A DNA stretch of 64,000 nt from the NCBI GenBank assembly GCA_037039685.1, contig JAWNGF010000010.1, positions 1,736,001-1,800,000 on the forward strand. The letters run 5' to 3'. Below, one piece after another: positions 35,521 to 47,718 of this stretch; the stretch's first letter is position 1, and every line of letters begins with the position of its first letter. The notes beneath the pieces are model-generated. The model did not search any database, was not told where the DNA came from, and saw nothing but the letters and a program-made list of their open reading frames with translations. Made by a program: the position numbers and the translations under genes. Source of the stretch: Ceratobasidium sp. AG-K. Its lineage: Eukaryota; Basidiomycota; Agaricomycetes; Cantharellales; Ceratobasidiaceae.

Positions 35521-36622
35521 ATCTCAACGATCTTACGAATTGGCTCTTTACGTCTACCCAATCCTTTCTGCTCACAAAACACGATGCGTTTGGATTATAC
35601 CGACCTTGCATTCTCTCCAACTATTGTCGCCTTTCCGGTTTCTTTCTTGTAGTGTATGTATCGATGAGTAGATGATGTGATACGCATTGCGTTGGACTCT
35701 CTCAGTCTGGTTTATAAGCCCTTGACCTGGTGGCAATCCTATTCAGATACGTAAGCTGCTCGACATTCAACTGCGATCAAACGCCCAGGCAGATAACCTC
35801 GAAGCTTATGCATCGTGCCCGCAAAAGGCAGGGCGATGTTGGTGAAATTCCACTCGTGTTCGCCCATACGCGCGTCAGCTCATGTTCATGCTTCAACATT
35901 TTCAGACAGGCGGATGTTTCAACAAAAGCGAGAAGATGGTCCCATCCCGCTCTGGCGCGGTTTAATTTGGATTTGCCGACATTTTCTATCATACGTAAGC
36001 TGACATTTAGGATCTGTTGGTTTGGGCGTGTGTACCTTCGAACCCATCCACATCGAGCAGATGGTGCGACTCTCGAGTGACCAGCTCATGTGCGGGATAA
36101 TTATGGACTTGACCGAACCGTATTCTGGCCATGCAACTATAAAGAGCTGGCACCTTCCGGGGCAGTACGTATACCCCTCCGCTTCTCACGAGCAGTAGCG
36201 GCTTTTACGAGATTGTCTTGTGCGCGCTTGTCAGATCCTCGGCTTGCGTTGGATTGGGGTTTTCAGGCCCCTTGTTTGACCCCTGGCGACGTACGATAAT
36301 CCTTGACCTTTTGCGCTCGTGCCATACCTTGTTGGCTCGTATAAGACCGTTGTTCTCAGCTCTGTCGATCAACGCCCGGTCACCTGCCTCAAAACGACGG
36401 GACCCGCGGGTGAGTAGAATCCTCCGCGCGTCTCGCGGCTTCTCCCCACTGACCTCTGTGCAGCCTTATAGTTCCCTCCCAACTTACGCCCAGCCCGTGA
36501 TTGGCCCTACTCGCACGCTGATTGTGCCCCGGTTCGGGCTCGGCCTCCTAGCTTACAAGACCTCGGCCGCCGTCCAATTTACTAGGAAATTTGAGTTACG
36601 ATAATATATTATCCAAGAAATC
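35521..36622. other. 1.1 kb intergenic region
   Basis: No gene recognised. A GTGAGTAGAATCC...TCTGTGCAG stretch (36412-36463) looks like an intron and may lie in the 5' untranslated region of the next gene. Short frames on both strands have no motifs. Confidence 0.4.
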
Positions 36623-38163
36623 ATGGCCCAAACCAACGAGTTACCCCTCTTGCACTCAGAGCCCGAGCTTCTCAACAAGCTTGGCGCTCTCCGTACCACA
36701 CAACAATCTAGCACCTACACATTCACACTCTCGATCAACTTTGGCTTCATGGCGGGCCTGGCCGACACTGCAGTCGGCTCTGTGGTGTTACGTATAGTCA
36801 GCGTGGTTATAGCTGCGGGAGGCTTTGTCATTGTGAGCTATTCATACCAGAGTGGAGCGGACTGGGCTAATTATAGTAGAGCCTCGCAGTCATTGTCCTC
36901 GCTCCTATGTTTCCGTCACTCACGTCGGCCGCACCTCCCAAGGCGTCGTCTGTGTCTTCACCCCCCGGCGAGCCGCTGTCGACATCTTCACCCCACCTCC
37001 GTTCTCTACGACGCCGACATACCCCTGCGTTAATAGCGGTTTCAGTCCGTCGAGACCCGAACATTGTTCCGATTATTGAACGTCGGGACAGCGCATCACC
37101 AAGCCCCGCTCCTGCCAGTCGACGTGTATCCTTTTCTCCGCAATCATCAAGTACTTCGGTCCCCACCCTCGCCGACTTTGCTCCTCCCAGTCAACCAGGA
37201 AGCTCTAATGGTCACGCTGCCATTCGCCGAGTCCAAGAGCACGAACGTGAATCTGGACCTGCATATATCCTGCCAACTCCTCCGGCGAGCATCACCAGCC
37301 TTAGCTCCGAGGCCGACGACACCGAGACGGCCGGCGTAGACGAGTTTGGAGCCAGCTGTAGCCCAGCCGTGGGAAAGCGCGGCAAACGGTCCTTTACGTT
37401 TTCAAAGAAGGGAAAAGGCAAGGCCAAAGCTGTGCCTACAGGCGAGGGCGAGGATTGCCGTGCTGGGTTATTTGGGAGCCGTCCAAGGGCTCAGAGCCTG
37501 GGATTTGTCGTTGAGAGTAACGCAAACGAGGCTTTGCCCAAAAAGAACAGGCATAGTTTATTTGCTTCTACTCCAGGGCACGACGAGGTGCTTCGAGAGA
37601 GCGAAGGCGAGACGACGTCTACGCACGACGATCGGGCAAGCAGGACTAGCGGGGGCGAAAAGGAGGCGCGAAGGCGGTCGGGGTTGTCATTTCAGGATTT
37701 CAAGGCGGCATTTGGAAAGCGCGAGCGAAGGAGCTCGGCAATTCTGTCTCCTAGTGCCGGATCGGGGTCTTACGCGCTCTCCTCGTCCTCCGATCGTACA
37801 GAGGCGTTACCCTCGGACGGAGTGCCTAGGACCGGGGTGGGAATCGGAATAGGCAGACCGAGCACCGCGCCATCCCAAATCACCCCTCGCAGTGCCTCGG
37901 ACGAACTCGCCCAGACCCGGCGGGCAAACTCGCCTCCACTCCGACTGGACACGACCCCAGTTCCGCACCAATCCGAGCGAAAGGAGGCCCCGTCTCCAGT
38001 AACCACTCTATCTGGTCAAGCCCCAGTCCAGCCCGCATCACCACCTCGTGTACCCCTGTTTAACGGTGAAGTTGTTATCCGTAATGAGTCGGGGCGCCGA
38101 AGAACTCGCACGACGGCGATTCCGGGGTTGTACACGGACGGCGAGGTGGTCAGGAGGTGGTGA
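36623..38163 (+). CDS. single-pass membrane protein with Ser-rich cytoplasmic tail, unknown function
   Basis: Two exons (36623-36832 and 36880-38163) join in phase 0 across a 47-bp intron that cuts the single membrane helix: VLRIVSVVIAAGGFVI then SLAVIVLAPMF. There is no clear signal peptide. About 60 N-terminal residues precede the helix and about 420 follow it. The tail is rich in Ser, Pro, Arg and Gly, with basic patches (KRGKRSFTFSKKGKGKAKA, FGKRERRSS) and many possible phosphorylation sites, ending TAIPGLYTDGEVVRRW. I do not recognise a family. The design resembles fungal cell-surface or polarity factors of the Skg6/Mid2 kind, but that is only analogy. Codon phase is open throughout, which supports a real gene. 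Confidence 0.65.
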
Positions 38164-39654
38164 CCCCTATTGCATTTTCTATGACTTTTGGATAGATGAT
38201 TCATTGCATGGCTAAACTCTCATTCTATTTTTATTATGTTCTTTTTCGTTGTTGTCATTCTTCGTGTATTTTTAATGATCCCCAATGCTCTCTTATTCTT
38301 GAGACCTACGAATAGAATATGTCAATAATTGACGTAATGATCATGTGCCTGGATGAGCGCTGGAAAGTCACGTGAAATCGGGCTGTCGATCCTTCAGCTG
38401 GCTGCTTCGTGGGTTGTTCTTGTGGTACCGAACTCTAGCCGACCTCTAGCCAGTCCATACATGCGCTGGCAGGTTGGGATTGAAGGTCTGCCCACCGTCT
38501 GACCGCGTATGATCGGCGAGACGATTCTCTGACACTTTAGTCGACCTCTCAGCGGCCGCCGACTTGACATTGGTGTCGTTCCACTATGCGTTTGTTTATT
38601 GCCGCCAGTCGAGCATAATCAATCTGACGAGTCGGCGGCTGTTCTGTTTGATGACCAACCATGAATCTCGTAGTGTAGTTAGCCTCTTACATGTGGTTAT
38701 AAATCTGCCGTGTCAGCCTGTTCTACGCGTTGAGCACTCGGCCAGGCGAGACCGAACTAGCTTCCTAAGCCGATTGTTGACTGCAAACCAAGGCCATATC
38801 TCTTCATCTGCCCTCATGTACTCTGCTCTGGATCTTGGGTTTGAAGGGCGGTAACAATGCCACATAGAACACGCCGTAGCCTTCGTTCAATTGGCTACCG
38901 CAGCCCTAGTAGGGGGACTGTGATCATTCAAGAAGTCCCCCAAGATCCAATCCCTTCTTTGTGCTCTAGGTTGGTCCAGTGCTTACAATAATATCTTGCT
39001 TGAAGGGGAACCACCAGCCTTCTCGTTCCTCCAACAGATATTATGTTGCGTACACCGTAAGAGCAGGTGTTTTTACAGTAACCCGATAGTTGCAAACAAT
39101 CTAACATCTTTCAATTGTTTCCCATGCTAGGTGGGACGACATTAGCCAATAATACGGCCCACGCAAACCAAGATAATAAAGACGGACACTTGCGCGACCT
39201 TGGAATTGCGAGCGATACCCTCCACCCACTTCTAGTCTGTCGGATCTGATTACACTATATGCGTGAAGATCAGGACTGAGACCAAATGGTACCCGGAGCT
39301 TCGCAAAGATGGCATTTTAGAGAGAACCTCATTTGTTGGGAACCCATTGGGCAGGTTGTTCCTGAACTAGAGTTCGTCGTACGTAGTGTCTACACTCTGG
39401 TACAAGGAATTGATCACCTCATTGCAATTGTCCTGACGCGATCCAAGTCCTTCGATACAGCGAGTCGCCCATCGAGCGCCGAGTCACCCAGCGCCAACCA
39501 TGTGAAGCTGGTATCGTGTGAACTGAATCATCCTGTGCACAAATTCACTCCAAAGTATACGTTGACTCACCACCTGCATTTTTGCATGACCCCATGCTTG
39601 GCGACGCTCTGTGGTATAAATTTTGGCACGGCGACATGGAAGACGAATCAGCTA
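38164..39654. other. 1.5 kb intergenic region
   Basis: Nothing recognised. The frames at 38564-38854 and 39286-39693 show no motif or coherent splice sites. The region is AT-richer than its flanks in places (38180-38340, T-rich, probably the 3' end of the preceding gene). Confidence 0.4.
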
Positions 39655-40890
39655 CATGTCCATGATATCCTATACTGGTATCCGCGAGTTTAGCACTGCT
39701 GTGTTGGGCGAAAAGTTGCACGACCCCCGCGCCAAACTTAATCTCACTCGCCTACCAGACGAACTGGACCTTCCTGCCGGTCGAGAATGGGACTGGGGTA
39801 TACCACTGGTAGTACTCAAGCCAATCCTCGAACATTGGCGGACGCAGTATGACTGGCGAGTGGTCGAAAAAACATATCAACCAGACCCTGCCCCAGTTCA
39901 CAACTTGCATTGACACACTAGACCACGGGGTTCCAGAGGTGCACTCTGCGCACCAGCAGTCGAACAATCCAAATGCCACACCGTTAATTTTTATGCATGG
40001 CTGGGAAGCTTCCTCGAGGCAAGAAGCCCTCCTTCCAAGCAGTGACAAGGCTAATACACCTTCATAGGTTTCCAAGATAATCGACGAGTTGACGAATCCC
40101 AAGGATCCAATGCAGCCTGCATTTCATGTTGTTGCGCCCTCGTAAGTATCGAATCAAAAAGTTCGTATGGGAGCTGATGATCATCCAAATAGGTTGCCGG
40201 GCTACGTATTTTCCTAGCGTGCCAGCACTCCTGGAATGGATTCCAGGGCAAGCGCATATATTTTTGATAAATTGATGGCAAAGTTAGGATACAGGCACTA
40301 TATGGCGCAAGGAGGGGGCTGGTATGTACCATTGCTCCATTGCTCCATTGCTCCATTGCTCCATTGCTCCATTGCCATATTCTGACATAATTGACAGGGG
40401 TGGTTTCGTTTGCCGCGCATTTGTATTATATCACCAAGATACGCGCCTAGCCACGCACACAAACATAGATGCCAATTTTCTACCTATGTTCGGAAATCTG
40501 TCCATTGTTATCAAAGCAATGCTTGGGTTTGCGGGTTTACCTGGAGGTTATTCAAGGCCGAAATTGAGAATCTCAAAGCGACTCAGGAGTTCTGGGGAGA
40601 GGGGGGTCAGGATATGAACGCATACAATCCACTAGACCACAGGTATGAAGTCTCAACGAATGGATCTAGTGAGTTTCTAGGAGCTAACACTATACGCTGT
40701 ATTAGACACTTGCATTTGCGTTAACAGGTAAATGTCTGGACCAAATTCTTATCAAGTATCTTAAATTGCTCGGCCCCCACTTTAACAGGCAGCCCCGTTG
40801 GTCTTTTGGCCTGGATTGGTGAAAAGCTATACGCCTGGACAGACAACTACCCGTAGACTGCAGATGAAATTATTACCCGGGCAATGTTGT
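39655..40890 (+). pseudogene. microsomal-type epoxide hydrolase, decayed
   Basis: The N-terminal epoxide hydrolase domain is clear: TRLPDELDLPAGREWDWGIP, LKPILEHWRTQYDWR, LPQFTTCIDTLDHG. Next come NPNATPLIFMHGW (oxyanion motif region), VSKIIDELTNP, AFHVVAPSLPGY, IFDKLMAKLGYRHYMAQ, and near the end SPVGLLAWIGEKLYAWTDNY. The family hydrolyses epoxides with an Asp nucleophile in GGDWGG; here this reads GGGWGG, so the nucleophile is lost. There are also an extra A in the A-run near 39870, a missing base near 40010, a stop at LPGYVFS-stop (about 40217), frame breaks around 40540-40680, and a stop replacing the usual Trp after DNYP (about 40855). Several independent lesions, including substitutions, make true decay likely. 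The intron at 40020-40068 is GC-AG. Confidence 0.8.
40327..40374. repeat. 8-bp tandem repeat, about six units
   Basis: The unit CCATTGCT repeats about six times without spacing. It lies in an intron of the epoxide hydrolase pseudogene, right after its GTATGTA donor. Slippage during replication is the simplest origin. Confidence 0.9.
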
Positions 40891-41614
40891 AAGTGGCTTC
40901 TACTTATTTAATACTTCGTCTGACCTGGGTAAGAACCAGGCACGGGATAAAAGGTGGTCGCATCTGGCTCTGTCGAAGCTGATTGCTGTATGCGCGTAAA
41001 AATCAGTCCCGAGCTATTGATAGCTGATATCCAGAGTTTTGCTGCGGTAGTGATCAAGAAAGAACTGAGTCTAATGAGTATCACTTGAGGTTGGTGCCCA
41101 CGAACAAACTGTCTGTATAATACAATGCTATCGATATCGCTCTGAAATGCGGAAGTCACCTGTGGAAGACAACCCCCCTTTGACCATACATGAATGAGTA
41201 GCTGCGTATCAACCACCCAGAGTATATTTAAAACGAGCTTGTCCAAATGTCTGCTCTGATTCGACTCGGGGGCTCGTACCTTTTACCTCAAATGGACAAC
41301 GGGGCTCAAAATTCGTTGAAGCAAGGGTTTTCGTGGCTGAGGCTGGATTATCTGAGCTTGGTCCACGCTGCTTGCGCGTGTCAGGGCGGTTCATCAGGTG
41401 CAGCACAAGTTGCCCCAAAAGATAGTGCATGATCAACACGCATGTTGTTGCTGCGTCGTGATTGAAGTAATGTTAACGTGGTCAGCACAGCCACCAAGTG
41501 CGTATTCACGTGATCAACAACAATTCATTGTCTCTTCATGCCCATCACAGGGGTCTCTTACCGAGCTCTTCTTCAGTAGCATTTAACACTCATTGATCAA
41601 ACTACGTCTGTGCT
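40891..41614. other. intergenic region upstream of the cyclin gene
   Basis: About 720 bp without a recognised gene. The minus-strand frame at 40908-41246 has no motifs. The copy TGTATGCGCGTAAAA near 40987 resembles a piece of the SAP-gene intron near 1689. Confidence 0.4.
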
Positions 41615-43533
41615 ATGGATAGAGTCTCGGTAAGATTATTATAGAGGGACTGCTGGGAGCGTAGCTCATTGTATACAGACTCGGCGGACAACGCGAGCCA
41701 CGGCCCGAAATGTAGATCAGAATACTGGCCAACAGACGTCTCTCGCAGTAACCACTCGCAAGCGCACGAAAGACAACGAGGCCACTTCCAAGACCAGCGC
41801 CTCGACCACGGCTCCTAACACCCGTAAACGCAAAGCTTTAGGGGACAACACAAATGCGGAGAAGAAGAAGTCCAACAAGAAGGGCGACATTGGCAAGGGA
41901 AAGAAACAGTCGAAGCCAGAGCCGAAGCCAGAGCCGAAGTCAAAGACCAAGGCAACTGGAACACGAGGGGCGGGCAGTTCAACTTCAATGAGAGTGGTTG
42001 TGGAAATTCCTATTCGTAGACGGCGGCCATCCCAACCGAAGAATGAAGCTACAGTGGCCACTAGTGTTATCGATCCGAGCGCGAATAAATCAACTGGACA
42101 AGTGGTAAATACTAATGATATTCAATGGCGTTGGTTGGCGCTGGCTTACTATATTATGCAGCCCAATGCGATACCTATACGCACGACAGAAACCGCCGCT
42201 CCTCCACAAATCCAGGGCCTAGTCGACATTCGCGAGCGTTCATCGCCGCGTGCGCAACCGCCAACTATGATTACCAGATCTTCGCCTGAAACAACAACGC
42301 GGAGTCCGTTGCTGGAACCTGAAGATCGTGAAGGAGAGCCTCCTACAAAAAGACGCCGCTCCAGTACTTCAGATCAGGCCGACACCGTCGCACGTTCCCC
42401 CACTGCTCCAGCACAGGAACAGGATAATCCATTTGAAATTGGTCTGCAGTCTGAAACGGTAGGAAACGGGCTCGAGCTAGTTTCGGCCCAACCCTGGGAC
42501 GATCTCGACGCCGAGGATGAAAATGACCCGCTTATGGTCGCTGAATATGTCGTCGAAATATTCGAGTACATGAAGGAACTCGAGGTGAGCACCTTAAACT
42601 TTTATGAGTCGCGTTTACTTACGGTTGTGAGCCAGCTTCAAACCATGCCGAGTTCTATCTACATAAATTCACAGCCCGAGCTAGAATGGCATATGCGAGG
42701 GATTCTCATGGACTGGCTCATCCAAGTTCATGCAAGATTCAAGTTGCTCCCTGAAACCTTGTTTATTGCTACAAATCTGGTCGACCGGTTTCTTTCCGCG
42801 CGCGTCGTCTCACTCGTCAAGCTCCAGTTGGTTGGGATGACTGGTTTGCTGATCGCTGCCAAGTATGAGGAGATCATGCCACCAGCGATCCACGACTTTC
42901 TCAGGGTGGCAGACTCGCAATATGACGAGACGGAGATATTAAACGCGGAAAAGTACATGCTGCGGATACTCGACTGGGACTTGAGGTTCCCGAACCCTAT
43001 GAACTGGTTGCGTAGGGCGAGCAAGGCGGATGAATATGATACGCACACCCGGACCATGGCCAAGTTCCTAATCGAGATCAGTGTGGTAGAGGAACGTCTA
43101 CTTAAATATGTTCCAAGTATGCTAGCCGCAGCCGGGCTCTGGCTATCTCGGTTAATTTTGGAACGACCCGAGTGGGTACGTGGCTCATGTTTCTTTTGTG
43201 AACCCATTGTCTAACGCGTTTGGGCTCCAGAACGCGAACCTTGAACACTACAGTGGCTATTCCGAGATCAAAATTCTGTCCTGCGCAAACGAGATGGTCA
43301 ACTTCTTGCTTCGCCCCATCCAGCACGAGAGTTTATGGAGAAAGTACTCGAGCAAGAAGTACTTTAAATGTGCTGTCTATGCGCGCAACTGGGCAGAGAC
43401 GCGTTGGCCCCCCGATCCAAGACGTACGAGCGCGGAACTGGATGAAGAAGAGGGCGAGGGAGCCGAAGCAGACTTGGCTGCCGCACTTCCTATACTCCGA
43501 GAGCAAATCTCTTCGAAGGCCGCGCAAAAGTAG
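41615..43533 (+). CDS. B-type mitotic cyclin
   Basis: B-type cyclins activate Cdk1 for mitosis. A five-codon first exon (MDRVS) joins TRRTTRATARN; the basic N-terminal region holds a classic destruction box RKALGDNTN (41829-41855), recognised by the anaphase-promoting complex, and Lys-rich segments. After an acidic stretch (DDLDAEDENDPLMVAEYV) comes the cyclin box: PELEWHMRGILMDWLIQVHA, LFIATNLVDRFLS, QLVGMTGLLIAAKYEEI, the MRAIL-equivalent MRGIL, and the second cyclin fold with MLAAAGLWLSRLIL and YSGYSEIKILSCANEM. It ends REQISSKAAQK. Introns at 41630-41678, inside about 42105-42160, after EYMKELE and after LERPEW. The frame is intact. The D-box and box sequence make this the Clb/Cdc13 class; the exact paralogue cannot be told. 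Confidence 0.92.
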
Positions 43534-43822
43534 CAATGGAGAGCTGGGTTGCGCCGGTACCGCGCTCAATACATAAATCGTTTCTGGGATTGCTTCTATT
43601 GGTAGACTTTGCCACTCATTGATATCCCTTGGAGCCCATCACTGCATATGCACATGTATCATACATTCCTTTCCACCAGGCTTTCTCAACCGTTTCATCT
43701 CTGGATTTGTTTTGTTCATCCCAATGTTTGTTGTGCTCATCATATGAGCGTGTGTAGGTATCACGTGGAAAATAGATCGACTAATTTCAAATCAAACTTT
43801 GAACTGTTTCTCGCAAACGATC

Positions 43823-45058
43823 ATGTCAGTCAGTGCATCGGCATCCAAGCCCGAGGCCCCTCCTCTAGGCAAATACCTTGCGTCGACAGGTAGCAGATAC
43901 CCCTTCCGTGGCTTCTCGGCGCTGACCGTTTATGTAGAAAAGAAGACCCGGGACAAGGCCATCAAGTCTTTGGCATCATTTTTGTCGAATGATTCCCAAA
44001 AAGCTATGCCTCCGTCCGAGAGAGCCAAGTTGTGGAAAGGGCTGTTCTATTGTATGTGAATTAGGACCACATGTGTATTGGTCGAGCTAATTGCCCTCGT
44101 GTAGGTTTCTGGATGTCGGACAAGCCCATAGTACAACAAGACCTCTCGCACGAACTTGCCAATCTCACCCTACTCATCCCTTCTATCGACTCTGCACTTG
44201 GATTTGTACGCGGATTTTGGGAGCCATGGTTAGAGAGTGGGCAGGGATCGATCGGTACAGGTACGCAGTTCCAACCAGTTCCCAACCGCCGTGAGCGCTG
44301 AGTATCGTATTGCAAGGGAAGGATAAACAAGTATTATATGCTCATTCGGCGATTAATCAACGCTACGTTCCGGTTACTCCTTCAACATGATTGGAAGACC
44401 GAAGCATGCGCAGAGGTTAACGAGATGATGATGGGTAAAGGTGGCCCGCTTTGGTGAGGGAGTCCGATGAGCCTTTCCGTTGGATTGCATTAACACAATT
44501 CGTCTGTAATAGCCCAGACGACAAGGCGGTCCCAGCGAGTTTGTCGTATCACCTAGCTGATATATACCTCGAGGAACTTGACAAAACCCTCAATACTACC
44601 GACAATGTATGCAATTATTCTCTCTTCATCTCACACCCCAGCTCACGAACCCCGGTTAGCAACTTCCTCCACCACTTATAAAACTCCTCGAGCCATTCAT
44701 CAACCTCTCCGCACGTACATCAAATAAAATAACTTATGGACGAATGCAAACCGCCTTGTTCACACCTCTACTTGATGCACTCGTAACTCGTTCCTCTGCC
44801 CCTACTGAAGGCCTTGATACACAGCAGCGTAAACGCAAGCGACCATCGGAGGCATTTTCCAACCTCCTCGATTCTGTGTGCAGATCGGAAACCGGCGCAA
44901 AGGAAGTGACGGGGGATCTGCTCAAGGCAATATTCGAAGCTGCTGGGCATGCGGATACCAAAGATTCGAACCGTAGGAAGATGTATGCATTATGGAAGGA
45001 GCGGACGGAGGACATCGAGGGACCTCCTGAAGGGAGTGAGGCTATAGATTTGAATTGA
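43823..45058 (+). CDS. RRP1: ribosomal RNA processing protein 1 (Nop52 family), with frame fault
   Basis: Rrp1/Nop52 acts in the nucleolus on 27S pre-rRNA for the large subunit. The product starts MSVSASASKPEAPPLGKYLA and has the family blocks REKA-like TRDKAIKSLASFL, PSERAKLWKGLFYCFWMSDK, QQDLSHELANL, then YYMLIRRLINATFRLLLQ, ACAEVNEMM, LSYHLADIYLEELDK, LPPPLIKLLEPF and YGRMQTALFTPLLDAL. One base is missing near 44223 (GFWEAM-REWAG in the expected frame reads GFWEPW-stop-bound as given). The join near 44325 is also off by one. Everything else splices cleanly. Because this is an essential, normally single-copy gene, sequencing error is the likelier reason. It follows the cyclin gene on the same strand. 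Confidence 0.82.
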
Positions 45059-45125
45059 CGTATCAATACGTAGTTTCGTGTCGCTATTTCCATACGCAAT
45101 ACTAGTGTATAAGCTGCATTACCGA

Positions 45126-47381
45126 CTAGATTGTCTCCTTTAGTCGAGGGAAGAGAGGCTTCACTACTTGAGACATTCGTCCAAGGGTAGGGTCGCCTTT
45201 CCAAAGGGCTGTATCTTTCCATCCTCTGTCTTCGTAGGAAACGCCAAGTTGTGTGAGCAGTTCTTCGGCTTTTGTTGGAATAATCGGCTGTTGGGGAGTT
45301 GCAGTGACTGTTGGGGTCGGGATTGGACCATGAAATTTGCGCACCTGAAGCAGTATGCCCACAATACGAAGCGTTTCAACGCTGTATTTATGCGCGCGTA
45401 TTACAACTTCCGGACTGGACGTAGGCAACCAAGGCTCCAACTGCGTGATATGCCTATTCGCCTACAGACCCCCAAGGTAATCATATTGTTACTAACTCTC
45501 GTCCGTGATCGCTCACCTCATTCAGACATTCCACGATTGCCTCCGCGACTCTCCCCAGCTGCAGTTTTTCCATGTACCCTTCCACAACGTCGGGGAGCTG
45601 ACTCAGAAGCTTGTTCAACTTTGCATCGTCTGGATGCACCTCCTCAAAAATTTCGCTCGGTTTGAGGGTCTTAAAGACTGGAGGAAGACGTGCAACCAGT
45701 TTGGGCGCCGTGACGCGAGACAAAAGGTTCCCCATTGAGCCTGATAGCTCGCGCTGATAGTGTTTCCGAACTTGATTGTTCGACCAGTCTAACGCCCACG
45801 CACGTCAATCCGCCGACAGTCACTTCGCCTCCTCGCACTTACCACTGTCGGTTTCAAAAGTTCCTCCTGCACGAAGCATATACCACCTCACTCCATCCAC
45901 ACCTACATCCAACTCGCCCTTGCGCTTGTCAGGTGAGACAACAAGTCGCTGTTTGGGTGTTCCATCTTGGTTGAACCCCATCGCCAAAAATGGGTCGGCT
46001 ACGTTCCCTCGAGACTTGCTCATCTTTTGTCGATCCTTCGTCCAATGACCGTGTGTGAGAAGTGTCTTAGGAGGAGGGATATCGAGTGCGATGAGGAATG
46101 CGGGCCAGTATATTGCGTGAAATCTAGTCGAGATAAGTGCCAGTCAATTCAAGGTGGAACTGTGACTGACCGAATAATGTCCTTTCCAATAATAGATACA
46201 TCTGCTGGCCAGGCAGTGACGTTGTCTGGGTAGCCAGCGACGGTTAGATAGTTCACCAGCGCATCCAGCCAGACGTATATGGTGTGTTCCTGATCACCAG
46301 GGACTTGGATTCCCCACTCAAGACGTGAGCGAGGGCGCGAAACAGATAAATCGCGAGTCGCGGACTCGTCATTTATAATAGAGTCGAGCACCGAGCGGTA
46401 ATATGATTCGGGACGAATGGCTAGCACCATGTATTAGATTGTGAGGCTGCAAGAAAATTTGACATACCTTGCGGGTTGTTTTGTAGCCACTCGGTCAGAG
46501 GCTCACGAAAGCTGCTCAGTTTGAATTTATAGTTTTCCTCTTCTGACCATTCAACCCGCTGGCCTGTCTCCTTGGACACCTAGTACCTCTTGTTGGCTCA
46601 ATCACATGCTAGTTTCGTTAATTGCTTACCATGTAAGTCTCATTCATTTTTGGATCCTTGATTTCTTCGACTTGCGATTCAGGATAGAAACACTCGTCCG
46701 AAACAGAATACCACCCGGCGTGCGTCCCTTTGTAAATATACCCTCGCTCGACCAGCCGCTTCTATTGAGGAATTGGTTTAGACTCTCGAGCAATACGACG
46801 CAATGCTTACCCAGAATCGCTTAACAGCCAATATGTGATCTTGATCTGTCGTCCGTATGAACCTCGTATGGGCAATACCCGCATTCGACGCAAGTACCTA
46901 GTGCAGATCAAGGTAAAGGCAGGCTGGGACACACCAAGACTTACTTTAAACCGCGAGCTAAGTCTATCGCAAAGCTCGATCGGAGAAACACCCTTCTCCT
47001 TAGCAGCCTGTTGTATCTTTAGGCCGTGTTCGTCTGTACCGGTGCTAAATACAACTTTGCGAAGTGGATGTCGGAGGCTTGAGTATCGAGCTAGGACGTC
47101 AGCTAGAACCATTGAGTAGAGGTGCCCGATGTGTGGGTCTGTGATGCCATAAGATATACTGGGACATTCACAAAAGAATCTCCCGCCGCACCGGCATTAG
47201 GATAAAATATTGGTGTTGTTACAAAATAAGGTTTCAATGTCCAGCCAGAGGTTTCGGATGTTTGTGTCGAAAAGGCAGCCAAACTGACGGTTCGAACCCG
47301 CCTGAGCGAACATCTCGTTGACGGCCGTAAAGTGCTTCCGGAGATACACCTAAGTAATCCGGTTTGCCTGGTGGTGAACAT
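45126..47381 (-). CDS. MSM1: methionyl-tRNA synthetase, mitochondrial type
   Basis: This is a class I aminoacyl-tRNA synthetase that charges tRNA-Met. The N-terminus ([19 protein letters not shown]) is basic and hydroxylated like a mitochondrial targeting peptide. The catalytic core has [20 protein letters not shown] with the HIGH motif, [54 protein letters not shown], and the second signature MSKSRGN (KMSKS class) near 46020. The C-terminal anticodon-binding part is short, ending [10 protein letters not shown], as in mitochondrial enzymes without added domains. About ten exons with introns of about 50 bp. I saw no frame break. Start chosen at the ATG opening the targeting peptide. It overlaps no neighbour and is tail-to-tail with RRP1, 67 bp apart. 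Confidence 0.92.
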
Positions 47382-47718
47382 GATCAGGAAATAACCAGTG
47401 GCTGTGTTGAATCTGCATTTGATGGCTCTTGATCGGCATCAAGAATCGAGAGGTGACAAACCCTGAGTATATGCGCGCAACAACCTGAATCTCGAGTACT
47501 CTCACACGTTAAGTCAATCATGTACCATCGATGGGTATTTATTTGGAGCTATACTACTGTGCACGGTGGTGGGAAGGAAACGTGAGGCTAGGGATTGAAG
47601 AAGGCTACTGCCGTCAAGTGCATGTACAGGACTGAAGTTAAATAAAGGTGGTATCACACCGTCGTGGACGATCCAGTTATAACGCATCAATCGGGTGGTA
47701 TCTTAGCCCTTGGCACGA
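47382..47718. other. intergenic region
   Basis: About 340 bp holding the promoter of the methionyl-tRNA synthetase gene and the 3' flank of the metallopeptidase gene. Nothing else is seen. Confidence 0.4.

Noticed and set aside
40327..40374. CRISPR-like short repeats
   Set aside because: The units are contiguous without spacers and the genome is eukaryotic; it is a simple tandem repeat.
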